Assembly: GCF_026745355.1 (NCBI RefSeq)
Contig: NC_079205.1
Location: 63,781,052-63,845,051 of the forward strand
Direction of reading: 5' to 3'
Length of the DNA stretch: 64,000 nt
DNA from: Beta vulgaris subsp. vulgaris
Lineage: Eukaryota; Streptophyta; Magnoliopsida; Caryophyllales; Amaranthaceae
Position 1 is the stretch's first letter; every line of letters starts with the position of its first letter. Positions 10,532-23,100 of this stretch are shown here, one piece after another. A program made the translations under genes and the position numbers. Under the pieces are notes generated by a model. The model searched no databases. It worked only from the letters and a program-made list of their open reading frames with translations, and had not been told where the DNA came from.

Positions 10532-11403
10532 TTCTTCGCTTACATGTGATGTCATATGTAAATCTGATTGACTACAGTCTATATTTTTCAGAATCATAAT
10601 CTTCAATTGTACCCACATAATGTAACAAGTTCAAATGTTCAATGTGTGTTATTGAACTATAGTGTAACAGTGAGCTCAACGACTCGTGTTAATGAAGATA
10701 ATAGGGTAGAAACTAGAAATGGAGGTAACTTCCAACTAAGCAATTGAGAAACAGAGATAAGAGATAAATTGACAGAAGAAGAGAAATGTTATACTCCCTT
10801 CATAAAGAATTACTAGCAACATTTGGTATATAGGATGTTATGGACCGCAAAAAAAAAAAAGCACATCAAATGTCACTTTTCTTAAAAAAGGTACATGAAA
10901 TGTCTATTGAACAACAGTTGCTTATGATAGTAGTAGTATGGATTGCTGGTGGAATATTTGGAAGATTCTCGGAAAGATCATTGAAGAAGTTCATTAATGT
11001 TTGATTGTTCTGTTGCATTTTACTTCCTCTGTTGTTTTTTTTTATAGATGTTACATTTTTCTTGAATGGAAATGTCATAATAGATGCTACATATAATGGA
11101 TTCTATTTCACCATAAAATCTTAAAAGATTATTAAAAAGTTGTCGTTCCTCACTTTTTCCTTTAAAATATCATACTTTTTCCTTAACAAATATTTCTTTA
11201 ATCAAAAAGTGATAGTCCCTTATTTTCTCTACCTACCTCTCTTATAAACCATCACTTTCTCTATATAGCATGTATAAGAAAATGGAGGAAATACACATAT
11301 TCTACATCAAAAGTCCTGTTTTTATCTCAAACTTGACTTAGATAAAACAATTTTGCTCATGTAATAAAAAAAAGGATTTGAATTTGATAAACTTAATATT
11401 ATA
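10532..11403. other. Reductase 3' flank with a short copy of its own last exon end
   Basis: After the stop codon the 3' UTR is not sharply bounded. At about 10972-11010 the sequence AAGAAGTTCATTAATGTTTG closely repeats the end of the coding region (10511-10530) and continues GATTGTTCTG much as the real gene does. This may be the scar of a tandem partial duplication. Nothing else recognised. Confidence 0.4.
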
Positions 11404-11616
11404 CTACCTCCGGTTCTTATTAATTTACCTGTATTCCTTTTTAGATGTCCTTTACTAGTTTACCCATTTCTTTTGTTTCTATTTTTGGAATGCAACGACT
11501 AACTTTCTATCACACACATAAAATAATAGTTTCTCTTTCTTTCTATGTCCCACAACATTATTTCTCCTAAAACTTTGTGCAAATAAAACGAATAAACTAA
11601 TAAAAATTAGAGGGAG
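11404..11616. mobile_element. Stowaway-like MITE (213 bp, TA TSD)
   Basis: The ends are CTACCTCCGGTTCTTATTAA and, reversed, CTCCCTCTAATTTTTATTAG; the element is bounded by TA on both sides (11402-11403, 11617-11618). This is the classic Stowaway/Tc1-mariner pattern. No coding capacity. Confidence 0.8.
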
Positions 11617-13317
11617 TATTATGTATCAAAGGTATCAACTACATCTATAAGATCATTCTCCCAAGTACAGAGCATAAGAGTAAAAGAAAAGTACAACTAG
11701 ACATTCCCAACTTTAGAATGCAGGCCACTATCTTGTGTTTAAGATATTGGAAGACAAAAAGAAAAAGGAGTGGTCATCTTTCTCTCCTTTTAGAGGTAAT
11801 TCTTTTTCCAGATTATTCATGCCAAAAGAGGCAAAAAGGGGACGCGTTTCCCTTAGTTTTGGGGGTTAAAAAAATAGTACTAGTTAACCAAGACTTCTCA
11901 ACCGTCACAACTCACAAGCAATGCGTCTAAAATTTAGCACTATTCACGAATCTCACTAATTAACCCATCGTATCATGACCAATAAGTGTTTAGATCAACT
12001 TGTTTTTCTTTTTTGAGAGGAAGTAAGAAGGTTGTTCCAACTTCACCAAAGGTCTGAGTTTCCGGCTCAATACGGATTAGTCGTAGTCTACTATGCTTTA
12101 GATACCAAGGTGGAATTCAAATTTAGTCGCATAAAATACAAGTGTTTAGATTAGTTGGTAAGAGGTTGTTCTAGCTTAAAAGTTCCGAGTTGATCCAAAA
12201 TACTCGGATTCTAGTAGACTTTGGATTACCACAAGTTTCTAAACAAAACAATCATGTCAACAGGGTCATAGAATCTACTGCAGGTGTCTGTTGGTAAATA
12301 TACTGTAATCTTCCATGAATATTTGCAATTTGGCACCTGCAATCTGTACTGTCATAAGAGTTCCAATTCTCACATAGCTTCATAATCATGAAGACTGTCA
12401 ACTTCATTTGACATTTAATTTCTCTGCTAGAAGATTTCTTTTAAAACCCAGATAGTTTCTGATCCTGAACTTCTAGCTGCTACTTTTCTAAGAGCATAAA
12501 AGTTTAACCATATGATTGATTTGAAGAGCACTCAAACAAGAGAGTAAGAAGTCAAACACAGTGGTGATTCAGAAATATATACTATTACAACTTCATTTGG
12601 GGTACTTTTATGCAAGTTTTCAGAAATAACCAACATCTAAACAAGACTGACTAGCATTTATCATATCTAGAATACTAAGATAAAAACAGTTTACTGCTAA
12701 ATTTAATATATTTGAACATTTACTACACCTCTAAACTGAACCCATTCAAAGCTTATGATTGAGCATTCAATCTGCAATGCTGTTATAGCAAAGTTTTAGA
12801 TACGCCACGACATAGTTTCATAAGATTTCCGTGTAACCACAAGCCATCGAGTTATTGATATACAGAGCGGTTGCCATGTGTGCTAGCAAACGAGCATAGT
12901 CGTCGAGAACCTCTTACCTCTTCAATAGATGGCTCATGTTGAATTCCCAAGACCCCCCATTCCAATGAAGAGATTCAAACAAATGAAACTAAACATTTGT
13001 TTGTTTGCAGAAGATAGAACATTGATCAACTATGGTGGCTCTCATGGTTTATTCCTTTACAAGAAGAGTACTCTGAAATGGATACTGCGGCTGTTGGAGT
13101 TATAAATATATGTTCAATTAGGGTTTTAGTTGGATGCTACTATTACACGTGTATAATAACACTACCATACAAGAACTTTTCAAAGTTCTATCCCCACCAC
13201 AGAAACGTCTTTACTGAAATACTGCTGCTTGGATTGTGTCTTCTTCAAACTCATCGACTTTTTGATCCTATATGACTTGGACTTATTCATCTATCTTTGC
13301 TAAGGACCAATTGAAGT
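11617..13317. other. Gene-poor stretch, weak repeats
   Basis: At about 12015-12110 and 12150-12235 two diverged segments resemble each other (GTAAGAGGTTGTTC-type starts, CTCGGATT or TACGGATT, then GTAGACT or GTAGTCT). They may be an old duplicated SINE-like sequence. I see no gene. Confidence 0.3.
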
Positions 13318-13490
13318 TTGGCGTGAGTCATAAGTGGTTAAGGATCTCTCACTCCTTAACCAAAATTTCGAGTTCGAGTCTTGAGTATGGGAAAAATCCC
13401 AATTATGAAAGATGTTGCCCTTTGAGGGATCCATACAAACTTCCGCAGGAGATTAATCCACTCATCGAAGGCGGTGGAAAATTCCTGACT
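13318..13490 (+). mobile_element. Diverged tRNA-derived SINE
   Basis: Shares a long, colinear set of blocks with the clearer copy at 34358-34545: TTGGCGTGAGT, TCTCTCACTCCTTAACCAA, a B-box-like GAGTTCGAGTC, GGGAAAAATCCCA, TGCCCTTTGAGG and ATTAATCCACTCA. The 3' end is diverged and I could not define a TSD. The open frame 13272-13568 is only this repeat. Confidence 0.62.
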
Positions 13491-13654
13491 TATTTTACTC
13501 TTTTTTTTTCCTTGATAATCTCATCTTATTCTCAAGATACGCATGACGAGATAAGAAAATGTGGCTAAATATCTAAAATTTTGAAATACAAGTCAAGGGA
13601 GATATCTATGAAACTTCTCTTGAATTGAGCTCTGCCACTTTTCTATTTCACATG

Positions 13655-14138
13655 TAAGGCATCATTTGGTCCACGTAGGAAGTAATTTCATGTGAAACTT
13701 TTTCCCTTGTTAATTTTCTAGGAATTAGGTAACATTGTTTGGTCGACATTATAAGAAAGTGCATTTTCTAGGAAATTACTCACTAAGGGAAATTTGGTGA
13801 GTGATTATTTCCCATGTTTCATGGGAAATTATATTTCCATTAAAATTTGCATTTTTTATACTTTTCTCATTTCCCTCCAACCAAACACAACACCCATATC
13901 TTTTTTTGGTTGCCCACTCGGCTCACCGGAGCTTTGTTCCGACTACATCTGAGTCCAACCCGAATCGCACACCTGGCTTTAGTGAGTGAGTCTCCCAACA
14001 AGAGTATATGCATACGGTGAGACTCGGATCCTTAAGCGACATCAAACTGCTTATTACTTGAGCCAACTCTTGTTGGTACAACACCCATATCCTAGTAACT
14101 TGTATTTTCAAGGAAATAGCTTCCAACCAAACAGCACC
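13655..14138. mobile_element. MITE with TTTGGTT-type inverted ends, interrupted by a SINE
   Basis: The left end TAAGGCATCATTTGGTCC and the reversed right end CTAAGGTGCTGTTTGGTTGG are inverted partners, followed by further pairing (GAAGTAATTTC / GAAGCTATTTCC). Ends of this type are typical of Tourist-like or hAT-like MITEs. Subtracting the SINE at 13901-14077 and one TSD copy leaves about 290 bp. Confidence 0.55.
13901..14077 (-). mobile_element. tRNA-derived SINE (177 bp) with perfect 14-bp TSD
   Basis: The 14-base sequence ACAACACCCATATC is present on both sides (13887-13900 and 14078-14091). On the minus strand the insert begins with a tRNA-like head, A-box-like TTGGCTCAAGTAATAAGC and B-box-like GGATCCGAGTC, and ends in seven As. 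All marks of a SINE retroposition are present. It sits inside the MITE at 13655-14138. Confidence 0.8.
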
Positions 14139-17079
14139 TTAGTATAATGATATCTCAAGTTTTCAACAAAAGTAATGACATGATATCCTTATCTTTCAAT
14201 GTTCTTATAAGGATTACTTATTACTCACCTCTTTTTTAATTACAATACTTTAACTTTTAAACTATTTATGTTTTAACCGACATAAAAAAAAATTTATAGG
14301 AGACAATATTTTTTGTTGGAGCTTCCTCTCTCTCTATGTGTGTGTATATATATATCAATTTACAAATTTTACAAACTGATAATCAAAGGTATAAATAGCC
14401 AAAATGATACCATGGAAATAATGACGGTAAAAAACTTCCAATTAAAACAAAACGAAAGAAGTACAAGTTGTTCTTCTTAAAAAGAAGATTGGACGGTATT
14501 GTTTCTTTTCGCCTATAAGAAGTCACAAAAGGTAGTAGACTAGTAATGTAAAAACTCAATTTCATCTATCAAGTACGACACTTATTATAACTAATGGTCA
14601 TTTGGTAGTATGTAGTAATCGCTATGTCTTGAGAAGTGTAAACAACATATTAAGCATTATTGCCACACTATTAGATTAAACTTACATAATATTACATTGT
14701 TACTATCATCCTCCAAGCCTAAACAATAACTACATTGGTGGTGGGCAACAGTCTTGTATGAGAATGTGATGATAACTTTTTTACTCGCTGGGTAAAAGCT
14801 TCACCACTAGGAAACCTTTTCACTCAACTAATAACCGGAGCCCAAGTTGGAGAGATTATGAATCTATGGTGGATATGTCACTCTAAAATCCAGATATCTA
14901 CATAACATACAAAATTATAGTCATTAAGCAAAATGTATGCCTTCAAAGATGCTCTGAACTGGAGGAGCAAATTGACAAGTTACAAAATGTTTGATCTCTC
15001 TTTGATGGAAATACGTTTTCCATATAAAGCCGATACATGCAGCCCATAGGGGATCGGGATCATCATAAAGTGGAGTGGAGTATAGCAGTTAATACAACCC
15101 AACGTGAAGTCGACCTAAATAACCAACCACCCGAATACAACCCGAAATTATGCTTAATCCTAGTCACCCATGTTACAAATATAAAAAGGCAGTAGAACAT
15201 AAGACTGAAAAACATAACTACAGTGTCCATCTCAAAATACACACTCCAATACTAATACAATTCAGTGCATCAAAGGCAGGCAAGTGTCTTATGATTTGCC
15301 TTCCGAGCTCTCCTCTATGTGAAGAAACTAAGGTGAAGACCACACCCCCTTAAGATTCAGAGATGTAAGCTCACAATGAGTCCTATTATCTCATGAACAA
15401 AAAACAAGTTCGTGAAAGGATACCATAGAGGAAGAGCTACAAGTCCGCCAATGAAAGCGTTTCACTCATGAAAACAATGCAATATTAAGAGATTGCAATA
15501 AAAGAAATTAAGAGGTAGAAGCCACCCTTCACGGATTGAAATGTCAATAAGATCTATTACCATAACAGGTGATCCTGTACCAACCAAGGCCATAGTTTAA
15601 GTTGCTAAACCAAGAAAGCTGCTCTGGTTGCGAACTTGTTACCATAACATGCAAGCCCTTTCAGACCTGTTTGACTCTTCTAGTCCTTTACGTTGTTCAC
15701 TCTAACCTTAATTCAAGGTATACGTACTATAATCTGCCATAAAACTCTCGAGTAATTCTCCAAATCTCATGGCATCCTATCAAATAACAAACCTTTTTGA
15801 ATGCACATTTCCATGGTTCTTAGAAACTGTGTGAGATATGATGCAGACTTTCCAACTTGTTCACAGCCACAATATGCTGAAATGCTCATCGATCATGTCT
15901 CACCTCACCAAATTTATCCCACTGATTAGTAGAAAAAAAAAAAGTAACCCTACTAAAGCTAACATAGAGAAGTAGTATATACCTAATACCTTCACAAGAT
16001 GGTAAAATGTTTAATAGATACATCTCTGTCTATCTGGGACATCTCAAGGTATCACTTCCCTAAGAAGCCTTAAATTAGAGAAAGCTGGAAGAAAGAAACA
16101 AGTAAATGAAGCAAATCTAGCTTTCAGACTAACTAAGACAAAAGTAGAGGCTATTTGGGCATTTCCTAACACAAGATGGGGGAACATTGGGGAGAAACGA
16201 AAATAAGAAACTACTCTCAGGAGTCCAATCTTTCCCCGTCTTTAGAAGCAGCATACCCTAATGAGAAACTGCACTAAGGAGTCCAATCCTTCCCTGTCTT
16301 TAAACTCAGCATACCCTCCAAGTTAATTTCCTCCATATTTTCCTCAACAGTATACTCACGGCTCACCCAACAAACTTCAAAAAAGAATGAAAGAGCGACA
16401 CTTCAGGTTGCCCTCACCCCAGCAAAACAAACTAAGATATCATTTAAAACACAATAATCGTTTCCGAAAATTATAAGCCAAAAACAATTAACAGTTTCAC
16501 CACATCCCGCCTCAAATGTAACTCATCCTAGAATTCATTCAATTCCAGCTTGACTTCTGATCAAACACATTGAATTTTCAATGAAACTATCAAACTTCAC
16601 ATAAACAATCGACAACAGGAATTCCATTTCACGTGACACCTTAACTCAAACTTCCCATCAAATATAAAATCCAAGTTGAAACAAAAATTCACATAAGCAT
16701 CACCAACAACCGCAAAAGATTTGCCACTACAAGTAAAGGCCATTCAACTCATTTCATAACACACCTCAAACACAATTCACCCTAATTTCCCTTGAATTCC
16801 AAGCAAACTCCAATTAAACAACATTAACATAACCACCAATTTTCACATATATAGCAACAATCACTGTAACATTTACGAAAACTCCACTCCAAAAAACGAG
16901 CAGAAAAACAAAATCGTTAAATTTTTCTAAGCAACATATTTCATAACATCATTATTTCAGATCCAATAGAAAGAGTTCCACTCTACTGACCAAACATCAA
17001 TACAATTTTTCCATTTCATGTTCCAATTTATGATAACAATCAACAAAACAAAAACAACATATATTATGAATCAGCACCT
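14139..17079. other. Gene-poor stretch of about 2.9 kb
   Basis: AT-rich, with many A-rich runs between 15.9 and 17.0 kb. No ORF or splice structure I can defend. Part of it may be transcribed as the 3' UTR of the small minus-strand gene at 17080-17440, but I see no polyadenylation signal that settles this. Confidence 0.35.
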
Positions 17080-17440
17080 TCAAGAATCAGTAGATTTAAT
17101 GATGAAATTTTGACGACTAATAGGATTCATCACCACTGGAGGTCCAGCAGTTCGCGGCCATGCCTGAAATTTCTTGTCCGTTTCTTCAAACCATTCTTTG
17201 TTAGACACAGTTGATGGCGTCGTTCCTAGAAATCATCGAAAATCGAATTTTAAAATTTTCTCATATTTCGCTAAATCGAGAAAAGAAATTGAAGATAAAA
17301 TCATGAGAAAAACTGCGATTTGTGTTAAAATTTGAGTTTAATTTACCTCCGAAAATCTTCTGGTCAGACATTATGTTATCGCAAGCATAAGCAATGACAA
17401 AGGATCCGATGAGAGATCCGACGATGTATTTACCTGCCAT
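17080..17440 (-). CDS. Small conserved-looking protein, 79 residues, two exons
   Basis: Too short for ordinary ORF scans. Exon 1 is 17440-17347 and exon 2 is 17225-17080, joined across a 121-bp GT-AG intron to give 79 residues. It begins MAGKYIVGSLIGSFVIAYAC, a hydrophobic N-terminal helix of about 20 residues that could be a single membrane anchor. A polar tail follows with EWFEETDKKFQAWPRTAGPP and ends NPISRQNFIIKSTDS. The composition (Trp/Pro-rich conserved-looking core, clean intron) and a CT/GA-rich leader upstream (17590-17660) argue for a real gene. I believe similar small proteins exist widely in plants, perhaps in an organelle membrane, but I cannot assign a function. Confidence 0.78.
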
Positions 17441-17699
17441 AGCTGAACTTCAAAGCTGTAAAAATGCGTCGAAAAGTAGCGAATTGAAAAAATTTGCAGA
17501 TCGATTGAATTAATATATGAAGAAATTGAGAAGCGATTTAGGTCAAAATTAGAAGCAGAAAAAATTGAAATGATGAATTTTGAAGAGAGAGAAACTTACC
17601 GATGTGAGAGAGAGAAGTAAGGTAGGGCAACTTTCTAGAGAGAGAAAGAGAGAGGTGTGTTGTTGGTGTGCGAAGAAGAAGAACGTGATTCTGGCTTGG

Positions 17700-19510
17700 G
17701 CTTCTTAGGATAGAAACTAGAAAGTTGTTTTTGCGTTTTTTGGGCTAAACTTCTCATATAGGCCTAAGAGTGAGTTTATCCCTACCCAAACTCAACCTTC
17801 AAACTGTGCCACATCAACTTTTCATTGATTTTTACCTACCTTTTATTCTTCAGACTCACTCCATACTCATTCCAGTTTTACACTTTATCCCTCAGATGAA
17901 TATATTATTTTATATAACATTTATTTTATGTTTTTTTTTCTACAATGTTAATTACTTAATATGATGATAATATATAGTTCGAATATTTATCGACTATTAT
18001 ATAATTAAAATTATAATTTATGTAATTATGAATTTAAGATTTTAGGATTACTTTAATGTTATATAAATTACGGGACACAAACTGAGTACACTTGAAATAG
18101 TTGCATACATAATTGCTAAACTACAAAAGAAGTACAAAACCTATTGGGCAAAATATTAAAACAAAAGCCTATTTATAAGCATTTTCACAAAATATTACCG
18201 TTGGCCAAATTTTTTAAAAAAAAAAAAAAAAACCAGCTCATTTTTATTGGGCAAAATATTACCGTTGCTTTTTTTAGAAGGAAAATGAGTTTTGTTGCAT
18301 TGAAGGAAGACAAAAAAAAAAAAAAAAATCAGTTGTGGGGCCCAAAGCAAGTCTGAGAGTGAGTTTGGAAAACCAAAACTCACTCCCAGACTCACCTTCC
18401 CATTTCAACTGATTACCGGCAGTCTGGAGCAAAACTCCCCAAAGTCTGCCCTCAGACTTCGTGCTCCAGACCTGCGGTATTCTCACCTAAAATGATGAAT
18501 GATGGTGAATGTTAAATTGTAGAAAAGTAAAAATAGCAATTAAAAAAGACGGAGGGAGTACTTGTTTAATTTAGAATTAATGACACAAGAATTATACCGA
18601 AGTTTGTACGAATTATGGTGAAAGGATGTTTGTCGATTGGTGGTTGTCTTGTTCGACGGTTTACTTGTCTGGTTTGATTAGTTGTTTGTATTGGTGGTTT
18701 TAACTATGGTTGTTTATAAATGTGTATGGCAAAATCAATTATTGGTTGTTTGATGTAGAAATGACTTCTTTAGATATTTATTCTTATATTTGGATTAAAA
18801 AATCTACTTACTAATTCTTTTATCGGTTATTTCACCATATGAAAATGTAAAAAAAAAACGATATAATGTCACCCATTTTTCAAACACTCCAAAAGCATTC
18901 TCTTCTACATCTCATATATTACCAAATCTAAAGTCATTTTTGATAAAAAAAAAAACTCAAAAAAGTTCTTATTATCTTATTTGGAATAAGTCTAAATAGT
19001 TAAACAAAGTACTATCATCTATTCTAACGAAAAACATTTTGAAAAATTTTCAAAAGATAACAGAGTTATAAATTTATTTTCCTCTGTATGATTGCTCACA
19101 GAAAAACTAAACAAATTATGTTAGAAGAGTGTGGACGGGTTGAGAGAAAGGTAACAAACTAGGAAGAAATATATGACAGTCTTTTCTTTAAAATTGAAAA
19201 CCATTTTCCATCATTGGAAACACTTTTTTCAACTCTTCAAAAACAAAACAAAGAAAAAAAGCAACCCAACTTTTCCAAATAATCAACTCATTTGAATTTG
19301 TCACAACTTATCTAAATTGATTGGAGCTTAACTTATTTTGACAATCTATTTAAACTTATCTAAACTTATTACTTATTTATCTACCAACGTACTTTTAAAG
19401 TTAATTGAAGAGAGAGGGAACACATTTTGCTTCATAGGTTTAGCCATCCACATTGCTCGGTTACTTTGAACAGTTAGATATAGATGTATAACAAATCTCA
19501 TTTAGTTTAA
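17700..19510. other. Intergenic DNA with A/T runs and two hairpins
   Basis: Long A runs at 18216-18231 and 18312-18328. Two strong hairpins adjoin: 18351-18389 (GTCTGAGAGTGAGTTTGG against CCAAAACTCACTCCCAGAC) and 18416-18477 (CAGTCTGGAGCA against TGCTCCAGACCTG). A Stowaway-like end lies near 18549-18560 (GACGGAGGGAGTA). No gene seen. Confidence 0.4.
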
Positions 19511-19514
19511 TAGG

Positions 19515-19665
19515 GCACCAAATGAATTGACTGCTGAGCCGTATGTGGTAGGAAACTCTCAAGTACGGTTCTAAGGTAAGGAATTGACCCGTCTATTCCT
19601 GTCCCGACCGGGGAGAACAGGCCATTCAACAGGGAGATTCTGAAATTGCGGAGGCTTGGTTCGAT
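19515..19665 (+). pseudogene. ycf3: Nuclear plastid DNA fragment: end of ycf3 intron 2 and start of ycf3 exon 3
   Basis: The stretch GAGCCGTATGTGGTAGG ... CAAGTACGGTTCTAAGG (19536-19576) has the sequence and hairpin of a plastid group II intron domain V. It is followed by the short 3' intron end and then by codons reading [17 protein letters not shown] (19615-19665). This matches, from memory, the start of ycf3 (pafI) exon 3, a photosystem I assembly factor with TPR repeats. Plastid-like sequence stops abruptly after the GAT at 19663-19665, where ycf3 should continue with QAAEYW. A fragment of about 150 bp in nuclear DNA is a NUPT; it cannot be functional. Some substitutions relative to typical plastid sequence suggest that it is not very recent. 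Confidence 0.85.
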
Positions 19666-19669
19666 ATCT

Positions 19670-20179
19670 TTCAGGTGGGAATGTTCAACATTAGCAGATA
19701 GCCATATACAATAAAAAAGATGGGCAATCAATTAGAAAAAGAGAACTCCTTTCTTAACTGGAGATGAATATATGCCAAATGTTTATAACAGGAGGTGAAG
19801 CTACAGCTATTTCTGTACAGGCTTCAGTTAGATACTACTACAAGTGAAAACGAAAAAGGCAAAAGAGCAATCAGTGTCTACACCTGATTGACTAAGAGAT
19901 CTCGAATTTTAATAAATAAATAAAAACCTACAGAAGGACAGTACAGAAGAACATATTGCTCTTGAAAATCTCACCTAGAATACTTTACCTAGACAAGACC
20001 ACTCTGCAAGATACATACACTTCTATACCGCCACAATCTGCTCCGATATCAGGGGCTCGTAGGGCTTTATGAATACAGGTGTGAGGCAACATCGACAAAA
20101 TCTTCGAGAGTTGCCTTGGTAATCTACAGGGGCTAACATGGCATAAGCCGCATAACAATGGCTTCAGAGAACCTTAATA
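19670..20179. other. 3' flank of the OBERON-like gene
   Basis: Between the plastid fragment and the stop codon of the minus-strand gene. Probably includes its 3' UTR (20179 downwards). No other feature seen. Confidence 0.4.
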
Positions 20180-23100
20180 TTAGGTACTGAGATTCCGTCT
20201 TGTTGCTTCCATTTTCAGCAATAAATCCTTGATGTCGGTTTCCATCCTAGTTTTCATATTGAAGTATTCCCGATGACTTCTTTCCAACATTTGCAATTCT
20301 TCATGCTTCAGCCTGCGTCTCTCTTCCACCTCTGACAGACCTAATTTTGCTATCCTGCTTACATACTCTTCTTCAACTTTCTCATTCTTGGCAATTGCTA
20401 TGCGTTGAAGGGCTTCTGCCTCTCTGCGAGCATCATCAGCACGTTTTTGGAATAATTGAGCTTCTGCCAGCTTAATCTTGACGATGCTGTCTAGCTCATC
20501 TCCCGGATTTTTACTCGTGCCCATCAAAGTCTCGGTACTCCATAAACCACCACCAACTGCACTCCCCTCAATACTTGGAATAGTAACCCCAATATTTTCC
20601 ATTTGGGAGCGTTCCTTTGTAGAATTATTGGGTTTTGACCAAATTGGATCTTGAGTGAGTGAAGTAACCCTCCCGTCAAGAACATTTCCTCTGTTATTCT
20701 CAAGGGGCTGAGGTTGGAGTTGGTCCCTTACAGAAGATACCATTGCATTGGCAGATTTCGGATCACCCTCTGCAATATCAAACGCAGTTTAAGTTCATCA
20801 TTTCCACATTAAAACAAAGATCACCTCGTGTTTAGTTCAACAACTCATGAAAGCTGCAGCAGAATATGAGTTGTTGGGCACAAAGCTACTCAACAGAAAA
20901 TTCAAACTTCAAAATCACTCTTGGTTTAAGTTCATCATTTCCACATTAAAACAAAGATCACCTTGTGTTTAGTTCAACAACTCATGAGAGCTGCAGCTGA
21001 ATATGAGTTGTTGGGCACAAAGCTACTCAAGAGAAAATTCAGACTTCAAAATCACTCTTATTCTTTCCGATTATATTAGATCTACTCAAGAAAGAAGGGG
21101 TTGCAGGAAATGAGTCGAGAACAAGCTTGGCAAGTACTTGGTCAACCAGGCCAGGAAATTTATAACACGGGGTCTTAGAGCTAATTATTCCTCTACAAAC
21201 TACTTTATGTCCAAATGGAAATGGAGCAAGCAATTTTGAACTGAGATGAGGTCATCAAGCAGAAGAAACAATTAATCTCGGACAATTTTCTGATAAACGT
21301 ATCCTGACTGCAAAATGTAATAACATGAGAAACAAAGTTTGCAAGGAGACCATGCAACAAAGAATGAATCTTAAACAATATACGGCTATAAAAAATTACT
21401 GGATGAACTTACCATTTAAAAACGCCATAATTTGATTACATATCTCCACAGTATTGGCCCCATTTTGCAATCTAGTAATCAGCTGCTTAGCAGCATCATG
21501 CAATACTTTTCCTCTGTAATCATTGCTGGCATTAAATATCCTCCTTACATATTCAAGTTCCTTGAGGAATGTCTCAAGTTTCCATTGATTAGCACAAGAT
21601 ATGAAGACATCCTTCACGAAGCCAAACATTTCAGAAGGATGATCACAAGCAAGACAGTAAAATTGCAGTTCAGATATACCCTGAGCCCCGGCAGCACTTC
21701 TACCATTTCTAATATAGGATTTCAGCAAACCACAATCAGTATGGCACCAATGGTCGCAAACATCACATCCAACCCAACCACATGTGTTGGCGGCATTGTC
21801 AAACTTCGAACAGACAAGGCACATACATGAACTACAGAATCCATCTTTCTGGGAGCAAAATTTACAATCACATTCATCAACAGGCAATGCATTTCGACAG
21901 TCAATATTTCTGCACTTCAAATTCAGATATATCTCTGCCAAATCGCTAGAAGAAATACTGTCAGCACGCTGTATAAAGTCTGGAAGACTGGTTTTCAGAG
22001 CCACCAAAATCTGCAACTGAACCCGGTGTGACTTCAACAGAGTCTCCAAATTAAGATCAGATCTTTTCCGCAGTACATCCTGAAGGGCACGTAGCTTTCT
22101 GTGGTTATCTTCTTTCACTATAATTTCGCATACACTATCCTTCAAAAAAGCAACCGAACGCTCTGGCATTTCATTAATTTTCCACGCCATGGTTTGGATT
22201 GGTTCAGAAGCAACGAAATAGATTAGCCGCTCCACAAGAGCTCTTTCACCTGCAACTTCCATCTCTCTCTGACTACTGCTCCTGAAAAGCCTACTTACAC
22301 TTTCTTCGCCAGTTACCCGCTTTTTATCTTTGCCATATTCTGATCTAGTATCATGAGATCCTGCACTCTGGGCAGGTGACCTGAAATCGTCTTCATAACG
22401 TATCTTTCCAGAGACCTGTTTCTGGAGATTGCCTGACTGTTCTACTCCAACAGCCACTGGTTGCTGTTGTACAGCACGAACATTCAACATGCCTTGGGAC
22501 GACTGCGAAAATTGTAGAGACCCACTAGCATTACCATTTGAAACTAATTTTGTTTTCGCAATAACTTCCTTTGGCAGAGAATCATTAGCACTTAATGCCT
22601 GCCAATCAACACCTTGAAACAACGGGCGGCTTTTCACAGATTGCTCAAAGTCATGATCAACTGAATTATGAGTGAGTGAACAGCTTGGATTATGAATAAA
22701 TTGTGAGCCAGAGAAAGAAATGGATGTTGTGAAACAATCTGAGCCAGTTCTGAGAGAGGTAGCAAATGACTGAACACTCCTTGCACGTGGAGGAGAACTC
22801 GGGGGTGCAGCGGCACCACGAGAAGCAGCAGGAACTGAAACATTAGGTAGTCCAAGAGAGAGGTCTAAAGGTTCCAACTTCAACTTCTCAGCTTCTGTTT
22901 TAGAGCCACTACTCCTGTTAGCACACTCCGCTTTAATTCCAGCAGAGCTAGAAAAAAGCTCAAAGCCACGTACACTGGGACCTTCCATCGCATCATCTTG
23001 GCAGGAAATGAAGTTCCTTTCGAGCAGCAAACTGTTTTCTCTAGGACTAGCCTCACCTGGAGAGCATACAGCCACACCTTTACCTTTGTCTTTCAGGACA

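Noticed and set aside
13272..13568. 98-codon open frame
   Set aside because: It lies on a diverged SINE also found at 34358-34545, where it is not open.
17080..17440. Naming the 79-residue protein as a complex I or cytochrome bc1 subunit
   Set aside because: Size and single helix fit loosely, but I cannot match a specific subunit from memory, so no name is given.
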